Numbered from the stretch's first letter, positions 1-6,086 are shown. The stretch is DNA of 14,919 bases from an uncultured Collinsella sp. (GCA_900547345.1 URGG01000047.1:1-14919), one strand, 5' to 3'. The notes: generated by a model not told the origin, from the letters alone. Program-made: numbers and translations.

Positions 1-86
1 AGGAGCTCTTCAAGGAGAACGAGCAGGCCGCCATGGACCGCTATGCTCACCTGCTGAAGCTCAAGATGGTGTACAACGAGGCCTAG
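1..86 (+). CDS. C-terminal end of an unidentified protein (partial)
   Basis: An open frame enters from the left edge (first complete codon at position 3) and stops at TAG 84-86. It gives 27 residues ending in LLKLKMVYNEA. The piece is charged and probably helical, and its codons are C/G-ending like the other genes here, so it is very likely the true end of a gene. I do not recognise the family from this tail. It lacks the usual endings of carbamoyltransferases that I know, although such a gene would have made sense next to carbamate kinase. A 29-bp inverted-repeat arm begins 11 bases after the stop, with a strong terminator inside it, so transcription of this gene ends here and arcC is not in the same operon. 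Confidence 0.75.
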   Translation, partial: ELFKENEQAAMDRYAHLLKLKMVYNEA

Positions 87-96
87 GTCTCCCACC

Positions 97-221
97 GCAG
101 GATCTGAGGGCTAACCTTCGCGGACGTCCTCGGACATGAAAGAACCCCCGCTGCGCACTACGTGCGGCGGGGGTTCTTTCGTCCTGCGGAGTGTCCGCGA
201 AGGTTAGCCCTCAGATCCTGC
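97..221. repeat. 125-nt palindromic element with 29-bp perfect arms
   Basis: Bases 97-125 are the exact reverse complement of 193-221 (29 of 29; arm begins GCAGGATCTGAGGGC). Nested inside is a second perfect stem, 138-151 with 167-180 (14 bp), capped by 154-158 with 162-166 (5 bp) and a three-base loop. The two stems are separated by 12 bases on each side (126-137 and 181-192), and both spacers start with GTCCT(G)CGGA. The whole could fold as one long hairpin or cruciform. The first arm starts 11 bases past the upstream stop codon. I see no target-site duplication and no ORF that could be a transposase. It could be an intergenic repeat of the REP/MITE type or an elaborate terminator. Confidence 0.85.
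138..183 (+). terminator. Rho-independent terminator, inner hairpin of the palindrome
   Basis: A 14-bp GC-rich stem (138-151 with 167-180, core CCCCCGC/GCGGGGG) extends through a two-base bulge into a 5-bp stem with loop TAC. The 3' arm ends in TTCTTTC and the 5' arm begins GAAAGAA, so it could work in both directions. It probably ends transcription of the truncated gene at the left edge. Confidence 0.75.
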
Positions 222-226
222 TACGA

Positions 227-265
227 CTACGTCCTCGGATTGTGGGGGCGGATGAAGGACGTAGT
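227..265. repeat. 10-bp stem-loop (ACTACGTCCT / AGGACGTAGT)
   Basis: Bases 227-236 are the exact reverse complement of 256-265, with a 19-base loop. It starts six bases after the end of the 29-bp palindrome arm. There is no T-run, so it is not a terminator. Its role is unknown. Confidence 0.55.
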
Positions 266-292
266 TGGTCGGGTATTCCGTCCCCTTCGCTG

Positions 293-313
293 TTTCGCGG
301 CTTTGCCGCGAAA
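293..313. repeat. 9-bp perfect hairpin with TTT loop
   Basis: TTTCGCGGC (293-301) pairs with GCCGCGAAA (305-313) across a three-base loop. The stem is stable and sits midway between the two terminator-like hairpins of the intergenic region. The symmetric A/T ends make it a possible weak bidirectional terminator, or a structural element of a transcript. Confidence 0.6.
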
Positions 314-376
314 CCTCGCGCCACTTTGGGGATGGATGGAGGATTTGGCTGTTGTCGCCTTCTATCCCCGTGCTTT

Positions 377-410
377 GGGGGCTGGGTGCCCTTTCGGAGC
401 CCCTCTTTAT
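377..410 (+). terminator. Terminator-like hairpin in the arcC upstream region
   Basis: GGGGCT (378-383) pairs with AGCCCC (398-403) over a 14-base loop and is followed by TCTTTATT. CCCC at 366-369 could alternatively pair with GGGG at 377-380. With no ORF upstream of it since base 86, it would either back up the first terminator or end a short non-coding transcript from about 220-405. The loop is long, so confidence is moderate. Confidence 0.45.
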
Positions 411-638
411 TCCTATTGCTGGATGAAAAGCCCCTTGTTTTTGCAGGGATGTATACTCGTCCTATAGGTGCATAGAATCTCGTATAGTGCGAGTAAGATT
501 TAGCGCTTTCTGTTTGGTGTTTAGCAAAGATATAGTTTGCATAATCCAGCCTAATTCTTGCTCCATTAAAATAAAGTCGCACGTAAATGGCGTAAACATA
601 TCTGAGCTGGGGTTCTGTACGCTGAGCGGATAAAAACG

Positions 639-654
639 ACCGTTCACCGTTCAA
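639..654. promoter_or_regulatory. Overlapping ACCGTTCA direct repeat, possible regulator site
   Basis: ACCGTTCA occurs at 639-646 and again at 646-653, sharing one A, about 120 bases before the arcC start. The word resembles one half of a LytTR-type recognition box ([TA][AC][CA]GTTN[AG][TG]), but the last base of each copy (C, A) does not fit. The 7-base period is also unlike the roughly 21-base period expected for LytTR dimers. The same 8-mer is found at 6090-6097 before the first histidine kinase. Confidence 0.3.
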
Positions 655-772
655 CTATTTTCAAAATGAATAAAATGAGCGATAAAGAGAATATAAACCT
701 TAATAAACTCGTGTATCGCACGGACACGGGTTATTAATGGGTTGTAGACCTTTTACAGAAAGGATTCCAGCA

Positions 773-1735
773 ATGTCTAAGCCTCTTGGCAAGCCCGATC
801 GTATTGTCGTCGCCCTTGGCGGCAACGCCCTCGGCAACAATCCCGTCGAGCAGATCGAGGCCGTGAGCAACACCGCCCACGCTCTCCTTGGTCTTATCGA
901 GCAGGGTAACGAGATCATCATCACCCACGGCAACGGCCCGCAGGTCGGCATGATCCAGAACGCCTTCGCCGCTGCCCACGACGCCATCGGCACCCCCGAG
1001 ATGCCACTGCCCGAGTGCGGCGCCATGTCCCAGGGCTACATTGGTTATCACCTGCAGCAGGGCATCGGCCGCGAGATGCACAAGCGCTATAAGCGTTGGC
1101 ACGCCGCCACCGTCGTCACCCAGATCGAGTGCGACCCGGATGATCCCGCGTTCAAGAACCCGACCAAGCCGATCGGCCCCTTCTATACCGAGGAGCAGGC
1201 CAAGGAGTTCATGGCCGAGGATCCTTCCAAGGTCTTCGTCGAGGATTCCGGTCGCGGCTGGCGTCGCGTCGTCGCTTCCCCCGACCCCAAGAAGATCGTC
1301 GAGGCTGACTCCATCCTCAACCTGCTCGATAACGAGTTCATCGTCATTGCCTGCGGTGGTGGCGGTATCCCCGTCGTCCGCGACTACGAGAACAAGGGCT
1401 GCTACAAGGGCGTTCCCGCCGTCATCGACAAGGACCTGGGCGGCGAGCTGCTGGCCGAGGACTGCGACGCCGACGTTCTGTTCCTGCTGACCGCCGTTGA
1501 GCATGTCGCCATCAACTTTGGCAAGCCCAACCAGGAGGAGCTCGAGGACATCACCGCCGACGAGGCCGAGCGCCTGGCCGACGAGGGTCAGTTCGGCAAG
1601 GGTTCCATGGAGCCCAAGGTCCGCGCCGCCATCAAGTTCGCCCGTTCCCGCAAGGGCCGCACCTGCATCATCGGCGCTCTGGACAAGGCCGCCGAGACCA
1701 TGGCCGGCCTCTCCGGTACCCGCATCCACGAGTAG
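773..1735 (+). CDS. arcC: Carbamate kinase
   Basis: A 320-residue cytoplasmic enzyme of the amino-acid kinase fold that reversibly transfers phosphate between carbamoyl phosphate and ADP. In fermenting bacteria it makes ATP, CO2 and ammonia at the end of arginine, agmatine, purine or hydantoin breakdown. The sequence shows the N-terminal phosphate loop VVALGGNALG (12-21), THGNGPQVG (51-59), MSQGYIGYHLQQ (85-96), KPIGPFY (132-138), ACGGGGIPVV (193-202), VIDKDLGGELLA (218-229) and GSMEPKV (277-283), with the conserved lysines at 132, 220 and 282. Length is typical of the family. An ATG at 737 is in frame, but the ATG at 773 is preferred because AGAAAGGA (757-764) lies 8 bases before it and the homologous N-terminus starts there. 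It is transcribed alone, with a terminator at 1802-1833. No carbamoyltransferase or deiminase gene is visible in the window, so the source of carbamoyl phosphate is not shown. It could equally be named yqeA. Confidence 0.95.
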   Translation: MSKPLGKPDRIVVALGGNALGNNPVEQIEAVSNTAHALLGLIEQGNEIIITHGNGPQVGMIQNAFAAAHDAIGTPEMPLPECGAMSQGYIGYHLQQGIGREMHKRYKRWHAATVVTQIECDPDDPAFKNPTKPIGPFYTEEQAKEFMAEDPSKVFVEDSGRGWRRVVASPDPKKIVEADSILNLLDNEFIVIACGGGGIPVVRDYENKGCYKGVPAVIDKDLGGELLAEDCDADVLFLLTAVEHVAINFGKPNQEELEDITADEAERLADEGQFGKGSMEPKVRAAIKFARSRKGRTCIIGALDKAAETMAGLSGTRIHE

Positions 1736-1757
1736 TCTCTACTCTGTTGACTCTCTC

Positions 1758-1781
1758 GTGGGCGCCAGGCAAAGCGCCCAC
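1758..1781. repeat. 8-bp stem-loop after arcC
   Basis: GTGGGCGC (1758-1765) pairs with GCGCCCAC (1774-1781) over an 8-base loop, 22 bases after the arcC stop codon. There is no T-run behind it. It lies ahead of the real terminator and may protect the 3' end of the mRNA. Confidence 0.5.
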
Positions 1782-1801
1782 AAACTAGCCTCTCTTCATG
1801 A

Positions 1802-1833
1802 GCCCCGCAGTCCGCTCCGACTGCGGGGCTTTT
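1802..1833 (+). terminator. Rho-independent terminator of arcC
   Basis: GCCCCGCAGTC (1802-1812) and GACTGCGGGGC (1819-1829) form a perfect 11-bp stem with a 6-base loop, followed by TTTTGCT. It lies between convergent genes. Read on the minus strand there is no T-run, so it mainly serves arcC. Confidence 0.85.
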
Positions 1834-1869
1834 GCTATTCACCTAGTCGTTGGGGACGTTCTTAAATGA

Positions 1870-2880
1870 CTAGTAGTAGGCCCACATGGCTTCGACTTCG
1901 TTGAGGACCTCTACGACGCCCCAGCGGCGGGCGCTGCGGCTGGCCGAGTTGGGGTCGTAGACGCCAATCTGGTTGGCATCGTCGATGCCGTAGAGCACGA
2001 TGTAGTGGCCTACGTTGGTAAACGTACCGGGGCGCACTGCGGCGATGACGGGCGCACCCGAGCGAAGTGCTTGGGTAATCGATTCGCGATCGTTATAGAG
2101 CTGTGTTCCGTTGAGCCCCAGCTGCCACGCACCGCCTGTCATAAACGACCACTCGGTGGCACCAGTGGGGGCGTAGTTGCCGGCTTCGGCCAGTGCGCAT
2201 ATATCGACCGGTGTCTTATCGGTGTGGCCGGTCTTAAAGATATAGACCATGGTGAGGCAAGTGGGACCGCAAGCGTTTTCGCGAATAGTGCCACCGGCAT
2301 AGGGCAGCTCCGACCATGCGGGGTCAATTTGGTAGATGTGGGGCATGGTGCCGGCCTGCCATTGCGAGCGTGGGGTCGAGAACGCAAATGAGTAACCGGG
2401 CGCGACGGGAGCTTTAAGCAGCTTGTCCTCGGCAGTGGGCTCAAGACCAGCTGATCCGTGGGAGATACAGGATCCCAAAAACACAAAGACGAGGCAGGCG
2501 GCGATGGAGCAAAGCGCAAGGCGTAGGCGGCGGGCCGGAAGCGCGTGGCTTGTGGTGTGCGACGCGGGGTGAGGGGCGGAATTGCCGCGATCGCGTTGAG
2601 GTCGCGAAAAGGAGCGCTTGACGTAGTAGTCGGTCTTATGTCGATCGTAGCGGCGTGGCTGCGATGTGTCGGTCTGGCGTTGGCGTGTGCTCGTACTCAC
2701 GCGGTCTGACTGCTGCACGGTACGGCTTTGTTGCCGCGAAGAAGCCTCGAGTTGCTCTTGGGGGCGCTGCGGGTTGTCGTTGTCGGAGGTGCTTCTGGGT
2801 GTTGGCATGGTGCGGCCGGCAAGGCGCACGCTTTGTGGCCGTTGGTCGCCGTCATTGTATCCGTATGCCATTCGAATCAC
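1870..2880 (-). CDS. Membrane-anchored C39-like (papain-fold) cysteine peptidase
   Basis: A 336-residue protein in three parts. Residues 1-115 are rich in Q, R, S, T and P, with almost no hydrophobic stretch, and are probably disordered and cytoplasmic. Residues 118-138 are one membrane helix preceded by arginines (RRLRLALC...), which predicts an N-in, C-out topology. Residues 180-336 match the C39_2-type peptidase domain: Q184 in YQIDPAWSELPY, the catalytic cysteine C204 in ENACGPTCL, H292 in GHYIVLYG and D309 in YDPN. The active domain would therefore act outside the cell, on a peptide or cell-wall substrate I cannot name. The longest start is GTG 2880 with GAGG four bases upstream. ATG at 2871 (MAYGYND), behind AAGGTG, is equally plausible and removes three residues. 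It stands alone and converges on arcC. C39 domains are best known from bacteriocin-exporting ABC transporters, but no ABC part is present here. Confidence 0.85.
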   Translation of the reverse strand: MIRMAYGYNDGDQRPQSVRLAGRTMPTPRSTSDNDNPQRPQEQLEASSRQQSRTVQQSDRVSTSTRQRQTDTSQPRRYDRHKTDYYVKRSFSRPQRDRGNSAPHPASHTTSHALPARRLRLALCSIAACLVFVFLGSCISHGSAGLEPTAEDKLLKAPVAPGYSFAFSTPRSQWQAGTMPHIYQIDPAWSELPYAGGTIRENACGPTCLTMVYIFKTGHTDKTPVDICALAEAGNYAPTGATEWSFMTGGAWQLGLNGTQLYNDRESITQALRSGAPVIAAVRPGTFTNVGHYIVLYGIDDANQIGVYDPNSASRSARRWGVVEVLNEVEAMWAYY

Positions 2881-3225
2881 CTTGCCTCATGTGTAACTTG
2901 TCTATCCTACATAAAATGATGCACGACACATGGGTATGTGCGCCAAAAGCCTGACAAATGGTATGAACGTTACCGCGCCGCGCGCCAAGCGTCACGGCAA
3001 CAGGTATTCAAAAGCAGACAAGATGAAAGCGTCCAAGACGAATGACGTCTCCCGCCGTTCGTCCCAAAAACGGTGCCGCTCGTTTTGCAGTTCTGCCTTC
3101 GGTCGAGCTGCGAGCGGCGCTGCTGCGCCAAGGCCGTATCTTAAAGCCATGGAATAAAAGCGCGCGGCAAAACGGACCGCGCAAGGGGTGACGCCAAGGG
3201 CGTCAAATAGGAAAGGAGGGGAACA
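2881..3225. other. Divergent intergenic region with structured leader before the permease
   Basis: This 345-base space separates the divergent peptidase and permease genes and must hold both promoters. I see no clear sigma-70 pair. The peptidase-proximal end (2890-2920) is AT-rich. The permease-proximal 130 bases are G/C-rich with several inverted repeats. On the minus strand AACGTTCAT (2963-2971) fits a LytTR half-box, which could be chance. No ORF in it is credible. Confidence 0.5.
3075..3204 (+). promoter_or_regulatory. Tandem and mutually exclusive hairpins upstream of the permease
   Basis: GCCGCTCG (3075-3082) pairs exactly with CGAGCGGC (3111-3118). The end of that arm can instead form GGCGC/GCGCC (3116-3120 with 3125-3129), so the two folds compete. 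Two more hairpins follow: GCGCGG/CCGCGC (3162-3167 with 3177-3182) and GACGCC/GGCGTC (3190-3195 with 3199-3204). The last ends five bases before the ribosome site region. No hairpin is followed by a T-run, so attenuation by termination is not indicated. A leader controlling translation or mRNA stability is possible. I do not recognise a known riboswitch class. Confidence 0.35.
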
Positions 3226-4677
3226 ATGGCGGACAAGAACGCAGAAGTTGCAGTCGAGGATAACGGCGGCATGAAGAAAACGCTTTCGCTCTGGAACTTC
3301 TTCACCATCGGTTTCGGTGCCATCATCGGTACCGGTTGGGTTCTGCAGGTCGGCGACTGGATGGTCGTGGGCGGCGGTCCCGTTCCCGCTATGATCGCAT
3401 TCCTCTTGGGTGCAATCTTCCTCGTGCCCGTCGGAGCTGTTTTCGGTGAGCTCACGGCTGCTATCCCCATCTCGGGCGGCATCGTCGAGTATGTCGATCG
3501 TAGCTTTGGCCGTACGCTGAGCTACATCACCGGATGGCTTTTGGCCCTGGGTAACGGCATCCTGTGCCCGTGGGAGGCCATCGCCATTTCGACCCTCGTG
3601 TCCGAGATGTTCGGCAGCCTGCCCGGCCTTGAGTGGCTGCGCGCCGTCAAGCTCTACACCATCCTGGGGGCCGACGTTTACCTGTTCCCGACGCTGATCG
3701 CGCTCGGCTTTGCAGTCTACGTCATCTTCCTCAACTTCCGCGGTGCCAGCTCGGCCGCCAAACTCCAGGCCTTCCTGACCAAGGCCCTGCTCTGCGGCAT
3801 GCTGCTCGCCATGGGCGTCTCGCTGTTCACCGGCTCGCCGGACAATGCCATGCCTGTGTTCTCCCAGGTCACCGGCGCTGGCGGCGGCAAGGCCGCTACC
3901 GAAAGCACCAGCCTGTTCGCCGGCATCGTGTCGGTCTTGGTTCTGACTCCGTTCTTCTACGCCGGTTTCGACACCATTCCTCAGCAGGCTGAGGAAGCAG
4001 CCGAGGGCCTCAACTGGAACAAGTTCGGCAAGATCATCTCCCTGGCCCTGCTGGCCGCCGGCGGCTTCTACATGGTCTGCATCTACTCGTTCGGCACCAT
4101 CCTCGACTGGCATGAGTTTGTTAAGAGCCCGGTTCCCGCGCTTGCCTGCCTCAAGGGCATCAACATGCTCCTGTACCTGGCCATGCTCGTCATCGCCACG
4201 CTTGGACCCATGGGCCCGATGAACTCCTTCTACGGCGCCACGAGCCGCATCATGCTCGCCATGGGCCGCAAGGGCCAACTGCCCGAGCAGTTCGCCGAGG
4301 TCGACCCCAAGTCCGGCGCTCCCAAGCTTGCCTGCGTCGTCTTGGGCGTCATCACCGTCGTCGGACCGTTTTTGGGCAAGAACATGCTCATCCCTCTGAC
4401 CAACGTGTCGGCTCTCGCCTTCATCTTCTCCTGCGGCATGGTCGCCCTCGCTTGCCTGCGCATGCGCTTCACCGAGCCCGACCTGCCTCGTCCCTACGAG
4501 GTGCCCGGCGGCAAGTTTGGTATCTGCCTCGCCATCGGTGCCTGCGCCATCATTATCGGCCTGCTCGTGATTCCGTTCTCTCCCGCCTCCCTCAACATGG
4601 TGGAGTGGAGCATCGTGATCGGCTGGTTGGCTATTGGCCTGGCCCTCATGGCCTTCACCAATTCCCGCAAAAAGTAA
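3226..4677 (+). CDS. APC-family amino-acid permease
   Basis: A 483-residue integral membrane protein of the APC superfamily (PF13520-type), which imports or exchanges amino acids or related amines. The first helix carries the substrate-binding glycine motif GAIIGTGW (31-38). About twelve hydrophobic segments follow to the C-terminus, among them GWLLALGNGILCPWEAIAI and LVLTPFFYAGFDTIPQQ, the latter being the family's helix-6 region. The polar N-terminus (1-20) is cytoplasmic. A very strong ribosome site, AAAGGAGGGG (3212-3221), precedes ATG 3226 by four bases. The substrate cannot be read from the sequence. The amidohydrolase 131 bases downstream on the same strand suggests that the imported compound, or a product of it, is hydrolysed. 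Alternatives are an exchanger or a polyamine carrier. Confidence 0.93.
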   Translation: MADKNAEVAVEDNGGMKKTLSLWNFFTIGFGAIIGTGWVLQVGDWMVVGGGPVPAMIAFLLGAIFLVPVGAVFGELTAAIPISGGIVEYVDRSFGRTLSYITGWLLALGNGILCPWEAIAISTLVSEMFGSLPGLEWLRAVKLYTILGADVYLFPTLIALGFAVYVIFLNFRGASSAAKLQAFLTKALLCGMLLAMGVSLFTGSPDNAMPVFSQVTGAGGGKAATESTSLFAGIVSVLVLTPFFYAGFDTIPQQAEEAAEGLNWNKFGKIISLALLAAGGFYMVCIYSFGTILDWHEFVKSPVPALACLKGINMLLYLAMLVIATLGPMGPMNSFYGATSRIMLAMGRKGQLPEQFAEVDPKSGAPKLACVVLGVITVVGPFLGKNMLIPLTNVSALAFIFSCGMVALACLRMRFTEPDLPRPYEVPGGKFGICLAIGACAIIIGLLVIPFSPASLNMVEWSIVIGWLAIGLALMAFTNSRKK

Positions 4678-4697
4678 CGCCTAGCCGGGGCGGACCA

Positions 4698-4726
4698 GGT
4701 GCGCGGGACCCTCTCTTCCGCGCACC
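4698..4726 (+). repeat. 9-bp stem-loop between permease and amidohydrolase
   Basis: GGTGCGCGG (4698-4706) pairs exactly with CCGCGCACC (4718-4726) over an 11-base loop. There is no T-run after it, so the two genes may still share a transcript, with the hairpin setting relative mRNA levels. Downstream, GAGGCC (4755-4760) can pair with GGCCTC (4773-4778), while TTGGGT (4741-4746) can pair with ACCCAA (4764-4769). These two folds cross each other. Confidence 0.5.
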
Positions 4727-4786
4727 GAACCCGGCATCACTTGGGTAGCTTTGTGAGGCCTTAACCCAACACGGCCTCGCCCACTA

Positions 4787-4798
4787 TATGGATCCATA
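4787..4798. promoter_or_regulatory. 12-nt perfect palindrome at the amidohydrolase ribosome site
   Basis: TATGGATCCATA is self-complementary over 12 bases and directly abuts the ribosome site AAGGAGG (4798-4804) of the amidohydrolase. It could be an operator for a dimeric regulator. A chance palindrome of this length in 130 bases is uncommon but not excluded. Confidence 0.3.
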
Positions 4799-4808
4799 AG
4801 GAGGAACC

Positions 4809-6086
4809 ATGTCCACTAAGTATGCAATCGTTGGCGGCAAGCTCATCGACGGTACCGGTGCCGAGCCGGTCGAGAACTCCCTCGTTCTCGTCGACGACAA
4901 CGGCAAGATCGAGTACGCCGGTGCTATGCAGGACCTTCCCGAGGGCGTTGAGGTTATCGACGCCGCCGGCAAGACCGTCCTTCCCGGCCTGATCGACACC
5001 CACCTGCACTTCTCGGGCAACCTGACCGACGACGATACCGATTGGGTCATGCAGCCGCTCCTCGAGAAGCAGGCCGTCGCCGTCAAGCAGGCCTACGACT
5101 GCCTCACCCACGGCCTCACCACCGTCTGCGAGATCGGTCGCTTTGGTATCCAGATCCGTGACTGCATCGACAAGGGCGTCTTCAAGGGCCCGCGCGTTCT
5201 GGCCACCGGCCTTGGCTTCTGCCGCGTTGCCGGCCACGGCGACTCCCACCACTGCAGCCAGGAGCTCAACAAGGAATCGCACCCCTGGGGCGATCAGGTC
5301 GACGGTCCTTGGGATCTGCGCAAGGCCGTCCGTCGTCGCCTGCGCGAGAACCCCGATGCCATCAAGATCTGGGCTACCGGTGGCGGCATCTGGCGCTGGG
5401 ACTCCGGCCGCGACCAGCACTACTGCTCCGAGGAGATTCAGGCCGTGGTCGAAGAGGCCAAGATGGTCGGCATCCCCGTGTGGAGCCACTGCTACAACAA
5501 CCACGCCGCTGCCTACGATTCCGTTCGCTTTGGCTGCGAGCAGCTGATTCACGGCTTCGATATCGATGAGCGCACCATGGACCTCATGGCCGAGCAGGGC
5601 ACCTTCTTCACCCCGACGATCGCCTTCCTGCCCACCTGGTACGCCACCTATCCGCCCGTCTACGTCCCCGAGCTGCACGACAAGTACGAGGGCACCCTGG
5701 TCGAGAAGGAGCTGCAGCGCAACTACGACTGCCTGCGCGAGGCCAAGAAGCGCGGCGTCGTCATGACGATCGGCTCCGATTCCTTCTCCTTCGTCACCCC
5801 GTACGGCACCTGCTCCATCGAGGAGATGTACGAGTTCGTCGACAAGATCGGCTTCACCCCGGTCGAGACCATCACCTGTGCCACCCTCAACGGTGCCAAG
5901 ATGTGCCACATCGAGGACGAGACCGGTTCCATCGAGGCCGGCAAGTGCGCCGACCTGCTGGTCGTCAACGGTGACGTCGCCGCCGACATCCACGTGCTCA
6001 ACACCAACAACATGGACGTCATCATGAAGGACGGCTGGATTGTCGAGGCCGGCACCTTCGGCGAGGCAAACAAGTACAGCGCCTAA
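4809..6086 (+). CDS. Amidohydrolase-superfamily metal-dependent hydrolase
   Basis: A 425-residue enzyme with the composite TIM-barrel layout of imidazolonepropionase/prolidase-like amidohydrolases: a small beta-sandwich formed by both ends (about 1-55 and 375-425) around the metal-binding barrel. The metal set is complete: HLH (H65, H67) in GLIDTHLHFSG, K186 in DAIKIWATGGG (the position that is carboxylated in binuclear members), H227 in VWSHCYN, H248 in LIHGFD and D324 in IGSDSF. Members hydrolyse amide, peptide or C-N ring bonds such as Xaa-Pro dipeptides and N-acyl compounds. The exact substrate is not readable. A strong ribosome site, AAGGAGG (4798-4804), supports ATG 4809. It has no signal peptide and is cytoplasmic. 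It lies downstream of the APC permease and is followed by a terminator at 6145-6171. Being several kilobases from carbamate kinase, any shared pathway is an inference. Confidence 0.92.
   Translation: MSTKYAIVGGKLIDGTGAEPVENSLVLVDDNGKIEYAGAMQDLPEGVEVIDAAGKTVLPGLIDTHLHFSGNLTDDDTDWVMQPLLEKQAVAVKQAYDCLTHGLTTVCEIGRFGIQIRDCIDKGVFKGPRVLATGLGFCRVAGHGDSHHCSQELNKESHPWGDQVDGPWDLRKAVRRRLRENPDAIKIWATGGGIWRWDSGRDQHYCSEEIQAVVEEAKMVGIPVWSHCYNNHAAAYDSVRFGCEQLIHGFDIDERTMDLMAEQGTFFTPTIAFLPTWYATYPPVYVPELHDKYEGTLVEKELQRNYDCLREAKKRGVVMTIGSDSFSFVTPYGTCSIEEMYEFVDKIGFTPVETITCATLNGAKMCHIEDETGSIEAGKCADLLVVNGDVAADIHVLNTNNMDVIMKDGWIVEAGTFGEANKYSA

Larger units (their letters stand above)
222..772. other. Gene-free region: hairpins, then AT-rich arcC upstream region
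   Basis: No convincing gene lies here. Short open frames on both strands have no good ribosome site, run through hairpins and resemble no protein family. Bases 222-410 are G/C-rich and full of inverted repeats (227-265, 293-313, 378-403). Bases from about 441 to 735 are clearly AT-rich compared with all neighbouring genes and probably hold the arcC promoter. TAAAAT at 671-676 is a possible -10 with a poor -35 (GTTCAA, 649-654) 16 bases upstream. An 11-base direct repeat, ACGTCCTCGGA, occurs at 124-134 and 229-239, linking this stretch to the palindrome before it. Confidence 0.6.

Noticed and set aside
97..221. CRISPR or integron attC interpretation of the palindrome
   Set aside because: There is only one copy of inverted arms, no repeat-spacer series, and no integrase or cas gene in the window.
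138..230. tRNA-like fold near the palindrome
   Set aside because: The stems do not make a cloverleaf and there is no T-loop TTCGA-type motif at the proper place.
162..475. Two overlapping + strand frames of about 100 codons after the palindrome
   Set aside because: They start inside the terminator stem or the palindrome arm, lack ribosome sites, and have Arg/Trp/Phe-rich translations typical of non-coding G+C-rich DNA.
211..654. 147-codon minus-strand frame in the gap before arcC
   Set aside because: Starts with TTG without a convincing ribosome site, runs through several hairpins and a terminator, and has a biased R/S/P-rich end with no family resemblance.
734..1729. Long minus-strand open frame opposite carbamate kinase (331 codons)
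   Set aside because: It mirrors arcC, is rich in G, D, V and L from reversed C/G-ending codons, and shows no family motifs. It is a shadow of the real gene.
1870..2880. Bacteriocin ABC exporter for the C39-domain gene
   Set aside because: There is only one membrane helix and no ATP-binding cassette. The domain is the stand-alone C39_2 type.
2992..4278. 428-codon minus-strand open frame opposite the permease
   Set aside because: Low-complexity H/E/D/G/Q-rich product with no fold signature, antisense to a clear twelve-helix permease.
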